The notes beneath the pieces were generated by a model. That model did no database searches. It was not told where the DNA came from and saw only the letters and a program-made list of their open reading frames with translations. From positions 1 to 60,891 of the forward strand of contig CAMTVY010000016.1 in the NCBI GenBank assembly GCA_947085325.1: a DNA stretch of 60,891 bases, given 5' to 3'. Source of the stretch: JAQBXX01 sp947085325. Its GTDB lineage: Bacteria; Pseudomonadota; Gammaproteobacteria; SURF-13. The position numbers and the translations under genes were made by a program. This document shows positions 55,244 to 60,891 of the stretch, in pieces (the first letter of the stretch is position 1; each line of letters opens with the position of its first letter).

Positions 55244-55437
55244 AGGGTGCCTCTAAAAATGATGGATTTTGCTTCAAGACAAGGCGCGGCGCCGTCGAGC
55301 AGCGGTCGCTCCTGCGCGTCCTGCGCGCGCGACATTCGTACGTCCCTGTACAGCACAGCATACAAGTTAGTATGTGAGCAGCGGAAACAAGCTGCAACGC
55401 AGTATTGAAGCAAAAGACGCATTTTTAGAGGCACCCT
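55244..55437. repeat. 194-bp MITE-like element with 17-bp perfect terminal inverted repeats
   Basis: AGGGTGCCTCTAAAAAT at the left and its exact complement at the right. Homology between the ends continues inward through TTTTGCTTCAA. The interior holds a copy of the GGTCGCTCCTGCGCGTCC...GCGCGACATT sequence (55304-55358). No transposase is encoded, so any movement would need an enzyme from elsewhere. It ends 23 bp before the likely pcnB start, so it occupies the pcnB promoter region. Confidence 0.82.
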
Positions 55438-55460
55438 AAAGCCGTACCGACAGGACAACC

Positions 55461-56771
55461 ATTATTACGCCCCATATCATCCCCCGCGCTGAACACACCA
55501 TTTCACGCGCCCAGATCAGTGACTACGCCCTCAAGGTGCTTTATCGCCTGAAGGAGGCTGGTTTCGAGGCCTACCTGGTGGGTGGCTGCGTGCGCGACCT
55601 GCTGCTGGGCCGCGAACCCAAGGATTTCGATGTCACCACCAATGCGCTGCCGGATCAGGTGGCCCAGTTGTTTCGCAATTGCCGCCTGATCGGGCGGCGA
55701 TTCCGTCTCGCGCACGTGCACTTCGGGCGTGAAATTATCGAGGTAGCCACCTTCCGCGGCACGCATGCCGGGGGCGAGGATGAGACGCACGGCGAAAACG
55801 GCCGTATTCTGCGCGACAACGTGTACGGCGTAACGCTGGAAGAGGATGCCTACCGGCGTGATTTTACGGTGAATGCGTTGTACTACAACATCCGTGACTT
55901 CTCCGTGGTGGATTGCATGGGCGGCATGGATGACCTCAGGGCCGGACTGTTGCGTCTGGCAGGTGACCCCGATCAACGCTACCGTGAAGACCCGGTGCGC
56001 ATGTTGCGTGCAGTGCGTTTCGCGGCCAAGCTCGGCTTTCGCATTGATCCGCAAAGTGAGGCACCCATCGTCGGGCTGGGCCATTTGCTGGGTGAGATTC
56101 CGTCGGCACGCTTGTTTGAAGAAGTGCTCAAATTATTCATGGGTGGCGTTGGTGTGCAGACGTTTGAGTTGTTGCGGCATTACCGCCTGTTTGACCATTT
56201 GTTCCCGGATACCGAGGCGAGCCTGGCCCATGAACGGGCGCATTTTCCGCTGACCCTGCTGACGCAGGCGCTTGCCAATACCGATGCGCGTATTGCGCAG
56301 GGCAAGCCGGTGACGCCGGCATTTCTGTTCGCCGCGCTGTTATGGGAGCCCATGCGGCAACTGGCCGAAAAGAAGCAGGCCGAGGGTATGGGCGCGATCG
56401 AGGCCATGCAGCTTGCTGCCGAAAGCGTTGTGACGCGGCAGGTAACACGCATTGCGCTGCCGAAGCGTTTCAGTGTGCCGATGCGTGAAATCTGGATCAT
56501 GCAGCAGCGCCTGCCGCAGCGCGCGGGCAAGCGTGCCCTGCGGCTTGCCGCGCATCCGCGTTTCCGCGCCGCCTATGATTTTCTGCTGTTGCGTGCCGCG
56601 GCGGGCGAGGAGGTGCAGGAACTGGCGGACTGGTGGACGCATTTTCAGGAAACCGACGCCTCCGGCCAGCAGGCCCTGCTGTCCAAGGTTGTCTCCACCG
56701 GGCCAGCCAAGAAACGCCGACGCAAGCGCAGACGGCCGGGCGATGCGGCGCCCGCAGGCGAAGGCGCTTAA
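55461..56771 (+). CDS. pcnB: Poly(A) polymerase I, probable AUU start
   Basis: A protein of about 436 residues adding poly(A) to RNA 3' ends and so promoting decay. The nucleotidyltransferase motif is LVGGCVRDLLLGREPKDFDV, followed by RRDFTVNALYYN, and the C-terminus is rich in K and R. Family homology (HIIPRAEHTISRAQISDYAL) extends upstream of the first GTG (55536), back to about 55470, and an in-frame TAA lies at 55437. Between them there is no ATG, GTG or TTG. ATT codons at 55461 and 55464 follow AGGA at 5-8 nt. E. coli pcnB is reported to start at AUU, so the same is proposed here. If initiation were at GTG 55536 the protein would lose about 25 residues. Confidence 0.88.
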   Translation: MITPHIIPRAEHTISRAQISDYALKVLYRLKEAGFEAYLVGGCVRDLLLGREPKDFDVTTNALPDQVAQLFRNCRLIGRRFRLAHVHFGREIIEVATFRGTHAGGEDETHGENGRILRDNVYGVTLEEDAYRRDFTVNALYYNIRDFSVVDCMGGMDDLRAGLLRLAGDPDQRYREDPVRMLRAVRFAAKLGFRIDPQSEAPIVGLGHLLGEIPSARLFEEVLKLFMGGVGVQTFELLRHYRLFDHLFPDTEASLAHERAHFPLTLLTQALANTDARIAQGKPVTPAFLFAALLWEPMRQLAEKKQAEGMGAIEAMQLAAESVVTRQVTRIALPKRFSVPMREIWIMQQRLPQRAGKRALRLAAHPRFRAAYDFLLLRAAAGEEVQELADWWTHFQETDASGQQALLSKVVSTGPAKKRRRKRRRPGDAAPAGEGA

Positions 56772-56810
56772 GCCCGCTTTTATCATCCCGGTGCGCGGTC
56801 GCACACTGTC

Positions 56811-57305
56811 ATGACGAATCACGCCTATGTGGCTTTGGGCAGCAATCTGGCAGATCCCCTGCAGCAGGTGCAGTCCGCGCTGGCGGCGCTCGCCGCACTG
56901 CCCGATACAACACGCGTTGCGTATTCCAGCCTGTATCTGAGCGCGCCACTGGGGCTGCCCGGGCAGCCCGACTACATCAATGCCGTGTGTGCGCTGGATA
57001 CGCGCCTGCCGCCCGAGCGTCTGCTCGACCGTCTGTTGGAGATTGAAGGCCAGCATGGGAGAATACGGGGCGCGGAACGCTGGGGGCCGCGCACACTGGA
57101 TCTCGACCTCCTGCTCTATGGGGATGTGCAGATGCAGACAACGCGCATTACGCTGCCCCATCCGCGCCTGCACGAGCGCAATTTTGTCCTGTATCCATTG
57201 TACGAGCTGGCGCCGGCGTTGATCATCCCCGGGCACGGAGCGCTGGCCGAACTGATAAAGCGCTGCCCGGCGCAGGGGTTGAGGAAGCATGATGAGCAGA
57301 CCTGA
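56811..57305 (+). CDS. folK: 2-amino-4-hydroxy-6-hydroxymethyldihydropteridine diphosphokinase
   Basis: A 164-residue HPPK transferring pyrophosphate from ATP to the pterin in folate synthesis. The N-terminal ALGSNLADP and the signature RWGPRTLDLDLLLYGD, plus LPHPRLHERNFVL, are intact. The ATG at 56811 gives the family length. It overlaps the deoxynucleoside kinase gene by 17 bp. Confidence 0.96.
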   Translation: MTNHAYVALGSNLADPLQQVQSALAALAALPDTTRVAYSSLYLSAPLGLPGQPDYINAVCALDTRLPPERLLDRLLEIEGQHGRIRGAERWGPRTLDLDLLLYGDVQMQTTRITLPHPRLHERNFVLYPLYELAPALIIPGHGALAELIKRCPAQGLRKHDEQT

Positions 57306-57966
57306 CGACACGTCTTCGGGAAGCGTGCGGCGCAGCTATATCGCCGTCGAGGGCCCCATCGGGGTAGGCAAGACCAGTCTCGCCAAACGTCTGGCGCTCT
57401 CGCTCGCGGGCGAAGCCCTGCTGGAGCAGGCGTACGACAATCCCTTTCTGGAACGCTTTTACCAGAATCCGCGCCAGGCCGCCTTGCCTGCACAGTTGTA
57501 TTTTCTGTTTCAGCGCACGCAGCAGATCAATGCGCTGCGCCAGAGCGACCTGTTCAGCGCCGTGCGCGTGTCTGACTTCATGATGGAGAAAGATCGCCTG
57601 TTTGCGCGCGCCACGCTGGACGATGACGAGCTGCGCCTGTACGAGCAGGTGTACGCCCAGATGACGGTGCAGGCGCCGCAGCCGGATCTGGTGATTTATC
57701 TGCAAGCCCCGGTGGAAATCCTGCTGGCGCGTATTGCGCGCCGCGCCGTGCCGTACGAGCGCCTGATCGAGTCGGCCTACCTGCATCGTCTGTCCAATGC
57801 CTATGCCGATTTTTTCCACCACTACGACGAGGCGCCGCTGCTCATTATCAACGCCGCCCAGATCGATCCGGTCAACAACGAGCAGGATTATGCGTTGCTG
57901 CTGGAGCAGATCGGCAGCGTGCGCAGCGGGCGGCACTACTTCAACCCGCTGTCCGTAGCATTGTGA
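57289..57966 (+). CDS. Deoxynucleoside kinase (deoxyadenosine/deoxyguanosine kinase family)
   Basis: A 225-residue kinase. P-loop GPIGVGKTS (about 23-31), QLYFLFQRTQQ, the segment VSDFMMEKDRLFA and the lid RRAVPYERLI identify the family that phosphorylates deoxynucleosides using ATP. Many gammaproteobacteria place it between folK and panB, as here. Two consecutive ATG codons follow GAGGAAGC; either could be the start. Confidence 0.9.
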   Translation: MMSRPDDTSSGSVRRSYIAVEGPIGVGKTSLAKRLALSLAGEALLEQAYDNPFLERFYQNPRQAALPAQLYFLFQRTQQINALRQSDLFSAVRVSDFMMEKDRLFARATLDDDELRLYEQVYAQMTVQAPQPDLVIYLQAPVEILLARIARRAVPYERLIESAYLHRLSNAYADFFHHYDEAPLLIINAAQIDPVNNEQDYALLLEQIGSVRSGRHYFNPLSVAL

Positions 57967-57990
57967 TGGCCGCTGTATGACGGGGGCGTT

Positions 57991-58785
57991 ATGAAGCCGG
58001 TCACATTGACCACGCTGCGCGAGATGAAGCCGCGCGGCGAAAAGATCGCCTGCCTCACCGCCTACGACGCGAGCCATGCGGCTGTGCTGGACAGTGCCGG
58101 TGTCGATCTCATCATGGTGGGCGATTCGCTGGGCATGGTGATCCAGGGCCATGACAGCACGCTGCCCGTGACACTGGCCGACGTGATCTACCACACCCGC
58201 TGTGTGCGGCGCGGCAGCCGACGCGCGTTTGTGGTTGCCGATCTTCCCTTCATGAGCTATGCCAGCAGTGCGCAGGCGCTGGGCAATGCCGCGCGCCTGA
58301 TGCAGGAGGGCGGCGCGCAGATGGTGAAGCTCGAAGGCGGCGCGTGGCTCGCCGACACCGTGAGTGCGCTGACGCAACGCGGCATGCCTGTGTGCGCCCA
58401 TCTCGGCTTGCTGCCGCAATCGGTGCACCAGCTTGGCGGTTACCGGGTGCAGGGGCGCGACGCCGGCAGCGCGCAAACCTTGCTGGCCGATGCGCGCACG
58501 CTGGAGCAGGCGGGCGCGGGCTTGCTGGTGCTGGAATGCGTGCCGGGTGCGCTGGCGCAGCAGGTGGCACAGGCGCTGACAATCCCCGTGATCGGCATCG
58601 GCGCGGGCGCGGGCTGTGATGGCCAGGTGCTGGTGCTGTATGACGTGCTGGGCCTCAGCGCCAAGCCGCCGCGCTTCGCCAAAAACTTTCTCACCGGCGT
58701 GGCCGATATTCCCGCTGCGGTGGCGGCCTATGTCAGTGCCGTGAAAGCGGGCGAGTTCCCGGCCGCCGAACACGGCGTGCAGTAG
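57991..58785 (+). CDS. panB: 3-methyl-2-oxobutanoate hydroxymethyltransferase
   Basis: A 264-residue TIM-barrel enzyme that adds the hydroxymethyl group of methylene-tetrahydrofolate to 2-oxoisovalerate, the first step of pantothenate synthesis. Motifs are LTAYDASHAA, MVGDSLGMVIQGHDSTLPVT, and IGIGAGAGCDGQVLVLYD. Its folate cofactor links it to folK. Eleven base pairs separate it from panC. Confidence 0.97.
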   Translation: MKPVTLTTLREMKPRGEKIACLTAYDASHAAVLDSAGVDLIMVGDSLGMVIQGHDSTLPVTLADVIYHTRCVRRGSRRAFVVADLPFMSYASSAQALGNAARLMQEGGAQMVKLEGGAWLADTVSALTQRGMPVCAHLGLLPQSVHQLGGYRVQGRDAGSAQTLLADARTLEQAGAGLLVLECVPGALAQQVAQALTIPVIGIGAGAGCDGQVLVLYDVLGLSAKPPRFAKNFLTGVADIPAAVAAYVSAVKAGEFPAAEHGVQ

Positions 58786-58796
58786 CGAGCCGGGTC

Positions 58797-59669
58797 ATGC
58801 GCGTGATCAAGACGATCGCCTCCCTGCGGGGGGAACTGGCCGAGTGGCGGGCGCGGGGCGACCAGATTGCCTTGGTGCCGACCATGGGCAATCTGCACGA
58901 GGGTCACCTGCGGCTGGTGGAGGAGGCCAAAAGCTGCGCCCAGCGGGTAGTGGTGAGTATTTTTATCAACCCCCTGCAGTTTGACGACTCCAACGACTTT
59001 AGCGCTTATCCAAGCACGTTTGAAGATGATCGCAACAAATTGGCGAAAAATGGCGTAGATATCGTCTTTTTCCCCGACGTAACAGAAATGTACCCGCAGG
59101 GCATACAGCACCACACCACCGTCACGGTGCCGGATATCTCCGACATCCTGTGCGGGGCGCACCGGCCCGGCCATTTCCGGGGGGTAGCGACGGTGGTGCA
59201 CAAACTGCTCAATATCATGCAGCCTGACGTCGCCCTGTTTGGCGAAAAAGACTACCAGCAACTGCTGGTGATCCGGCGCATGGTGCATGATCAGGCGCTG
59301 CCGGTCGATATCGTCGCCGTGCCCACCGTGCGGGAGCAGGATGGACTGGCTCTAAGTTCGCGCAACAGCTATTTGACTGCGGACGAGCGCCAGCACGCCC
59401 CGCGCCTGTATCAGGTGCTGATGCAGGTCAAAGGCCGCATCGAGCAGGGCGCGACCGACTTCCATGCGCTGGAAAATGACGCCCTGATGGCCTTGCAGCA
59501 GGGCGGCCTGCGCCCTGAGTATGTCAGCGTGCGCCGGGCCCGTGACCTTGCGCCGCCGGGGCCTGCGGACGCAGACCTCGTCATCCTCGCCGCCGCCTGG
59601 CTGGGCAAGGCGCGCCTCATCGACAACCTGCATGCCGCATTGCCGCAGCCGCCGCAAGATCGGCTATAA
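58797..59669 (+). CDS. panC: Pantothenate synthetase
   Basis: A 290-residue ligase that condenses pantoate and beta-alanine with ATP. The nucleotide-binding motif PTMGNLHEGHL, the pantoate site SIFINPLQF, FGEKDYQQL and the KMSKS-like LALSSRNSYL are intact. The three pan genes run in pathway order, with panD separated by a palindromic repeat. Confidence 0.97.
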   Translation: MRVIKTIASLRGELAEWRARGDQIALVPTMGNLHEGHLRLVEEAKSCAQRVVVSIFINPLQFDDSNDFSAYPSTFEDDRNKLAKNGVDIVFFPDVTEMYPQGIQHHTTVTVPDISDILCGAHRPGHFRGVATVVHKLLNIMQPDVALFGEKDYQQLLVIRRMVHDQALPVDIVAVPTVREQDGLALSSRNSYLTADERQHAPRLYQVLMQVKGRIEQGATDFHALENDALMALQQGGLRPEYVSVRRARDLAPPGPADADLVILAAAWLGKARLIDNLHAALPQPPQDRL

Positions 59670-59684
59670 TGCCAAATATATTCC

Positions 59685-59800
59685 CTCTCCCTTGATGGGG
59701 GTAACGAGCATATCCCCTCCCCTTGATGGGGGAGGGCTGAAGATATATCCCCTCCCCCTCGAAGGGGGAGGGCTAGGGTGGGGGTGAAATGCTCGTATAC
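59685..59800. repeat. Tandem CCCCTCCCC palindromes between panC and panD
   Basis: Three CCCTCTCCC- or CCCCTCCCC-type arms face GGGGGAGGG arms in succession: TCCCCTCCCCTTGATGGGGG, then CCCCTCCCCCTCGAAGGGGG followed by GCTAGGGTGGGGGTG. Same family as 4761-4879 and 8491-8524. They may structure the RNA between panC and panD. Confidence 0.8.
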
Positions 59801-59829
59801 CACCCCCATCAAAAAAGACGGAGGCCCCC

Positions 59830-60210
59830 ATGCAGTACACCCTGCTCAAAGCCAAGCTCCATCACGCCCGCGTCACCCACTCCGAACTGGAGTACGAGGG
59901 CTCATGCGCCATAGACGGCAAGCTGCTGGATACGGCGGGCATCCGCGAATACGAGCAGATCCACATCTACAACCTCGCCAACGGCGAGCGCTTCACCACC
60001 TACGCCATCCGTGCCGAAGACAACTCCGGCATCATCTCCGTGAACGGCGCCGCCGCCCACAAGGCCAACCCCGGCGACCGCGTCATCATCGCCGCCTACG
60101 CCGTCCTCAACCAGCACGAACTCGCCAACTTCCAGCCCACCCTCGTCTACCTCAACGAACACAACCGCATCACCCGTTGCCGTAATGCTATTCCGGTGCA
60201 GGTGGCCTGA
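59830..60210 (+). CDS. panD: Aspartate 1-decarboxylase
   Basis: A 126-residue proenzyme that cleaves itself between G24 and S25 (EYEGSCAID) to form the pyruvoyl group used to make beta-alanine from aspartate. Other family segments are KAKLHHARVTHSEL, NGAAAHKANPGDRVII and a C-terminus of usual length. It supplies the second PanC substrate. Confidence 0.96.
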   Translation: MQYTLLKAKLHHARVTHSELEYEGSCAIDGKLLDTAGIREYEQIHIYNLANGERFTTYAIRAEDNSGIISVNGAAAHKANPGDRVIIAAYAVLNQHELANFQPTLVYLNEHNRITRCRNAIPVQVA

Positions 60211-60317
60211 GCATATGAGCTTGGGGCGTTGCTGGTCTTGAAAGAAAATACGCAAGGGCGCAAAGTGACGTAATGCAAGGCCGCATTTAGGCGGCCTGCT
60301 TCACGTTATGCGTAAAA

Positions 60318-60752
60318 ATGACTGAGCAAACCTAATCACGAATTGACCTTGCCAAAGAACAGCTTGAATTGGCGTTGTCTTTGTTTCTCGACCATGCTGC
60401 TTATACAGCCGCAATTACTTTGGCGGGTGCCGCAGAGGAAATCTTTGGCAAGGCATTAACTCGACAAGGGAAGGTAGCTGTACTTGATTGGAAACTGAAT
60501 GAAATGAATGTTGTACATTCATTGCTCCATGGCAAGAGCATTGAACGGAAGAAGTTCTTTGTTGAAGAAAACAAAATTCGCAACATACTGAAACACTTTG
60601 ATAGCGATGATGAAGTATTCACGGCAGACCTAGAAGAGGCGGCTTGCTGGATGTTGGTAAGGGCGTGCGAAAATGCGTCCAAACTTGATATAAATCTGAA
60701 ACGGTTTCAAGATTTTGATGATTGGTTCTATACCAATATCGTTGGGATATAG
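60318..60752 (+). pseudogene. Conserved hypothetical gene with an in-frame stop at codon 6
   Basis: From ATG 60318 the frame reads MTEQT, a TAA at 60333-60335, then continues open for 138 codons: RIDLAKEQLELALSLFLDHA, AYTAAITLAGAAEEIFGKAL, a middle with NEMNVVH, and KIRNILKHFDSDDEVFT near the end. The coding character clearly extends upstream of the first alternative start (TTG 60369) to the TAA, so the original start is probably the ATG. The alternatives are a nonsense mutation, readthrough, or initiation at TTG. The family is one I have seen only as hypothetical; function is unknown. AT content is higher than in neighbouring genes, and an IS follows immediately, suggesting acquired DNA. Confidence 0.6.
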
Positions 60753-60754
60753 CG

Positions 60755-60891
60755 ACGTCCCCCCATCTTGAGTAGCATTTGTGTTTAGAGTCCAGCTGCC
60801 ACTGTAGCCGATCGCTCGGCAAGTTGTCTTGCGTAAGCAGCGGGTGTCAACCCGCCCAATGCTTTCTTTGGTCGCTCCTCGTTGTATTCAC
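60755..60891 (-). mobile_element. Terminal part of an IS3-family insertion sequence, cut by window edge
   Basis: The minus strand ends in a transposase C-terminus followed by a short noncoding tail and the probable IS end, near CGTCCCCCCATCTTGAGTAG on the plus strand. The rest of the element lies beyond the window. The exact terminus and target duplication cannot be defined from one end. Confidence 0.75.
60785..60891 (-). CDS. IS3-family transposase (OrfB, DDE type), C-terminal end
   Basis: The last 34 codons before TAA read EYNEERPKKALGGLTPAAYA and onward. The pattern Y-N-E-x-R-P-H/K-x-A-L-x-G-x-T-P is the conserved C-terminus of IS3-family transposases, after the catalytic Glu of the DDE triad. 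Partial at the window edge. Confidence 0.85.
   Translation of the reverse strand, partial: EYNEERPKKALGGLTPAAYARQLAERSATVAAGL

Noticed and set aside
55536..55538. GTG at 55536 as the pcnB start
   Set aside because: Conserved N-terminal sequence (IIPRAEHTISRAQIS) lies upstream in the same frame, so starting here would remove part of the conserved protein.

Overview
The window is a chromosomal segment of a gammaproteobacterium. Neighbourhoods typical of that class are all present: queA-tgt-yajC-secD-secF, holC-pepA diverging from lptF-lptG, and pcnB-folK-(deoxynucleoside kinase)-panB-panC-panD. A phosphoribulokinase points to Calvin-cycle autotrophy. Phosphoketolase, acetate kinase and glycogen genes beside it suggest a chemolithoautotroph, or a relative, that moves fixed carbon between sugar phosphates, acetyl phosphate and glycogen. 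The genus cannot be named from this sequence.

Layout. 1-2.6 kb: the start of a REP-associated tyrosine transposase, two small membrane proteins and an M17 aminopeptidase. 2.7-11.2 kb (+): a compact pyruvate dehydrogenase (E1 alpha-beta fusion, then a lipoyl-lipoyl-E2-E3 fusion), a DUF559 endonuclease set between palindromic repeats, argG, ppnP and pbpG. 11.3-17.4 kb (-): dinG-like helicase, tsaB, O-methyltransferase, rpfE-like gene and recJ, tightly packed. 17.5-23.8 kb: a pirin, then the secF/secD/yajC/tgt/queA operon (-). 23.8-26.9 kb: an accessory pocket with tRNA-Leu, two copies of a transposase-associated repeat, an alpha/beta hydrolase, a restriction-enzyme remnant and a HigBA-type toxin-antitoxin pair. 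26.9-41.4 kb (+): prkB, ackA, pgm, xfp, nfeD, slipin, glgB, a decayed treS/maltokinase tail, a membrane channel protein, glgX and a LapA-like gene. 41.5-46.2 kb: a zinc-ribbon protein, doxX with an orphan bufferin-like gene, a broken mscS-like gene, orn, an M48 protease, cytochrome c and phhB. 46.3-60.2 kb: gltX, tRNA-Val, valS, holC, pepA, lptF-lptG, tRNA-Glu, pcnB and the folate/pantothenate genes. The right edge holds a gene with an in-frame stop and the end of an IS3-family element.

The most striking feature is a layer of small palindromic elements. One family (core of about 33 bp, ends GTCGC...GCGAC) lies inside three unrelated protein genes, recJ, the pirin gene and the alpha/beta hydrolase gene. 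It is in frame each time and read from either strand, so it adds 17-36 residues to each protein. The arrangement resembles Rickettsia palindromic elements. A related copy sits inside a MITE-like element just upstream of pcnB. A second system is the DUF559 nuclease gene, bracketed by two near-identical 36-nt palindromic direct repeats, with related repeats elsewhere in the window. pcnB itself appears to lack any ATG, GTG or TTG start and probably begins at AUU, as reported for E. coli pcnB.
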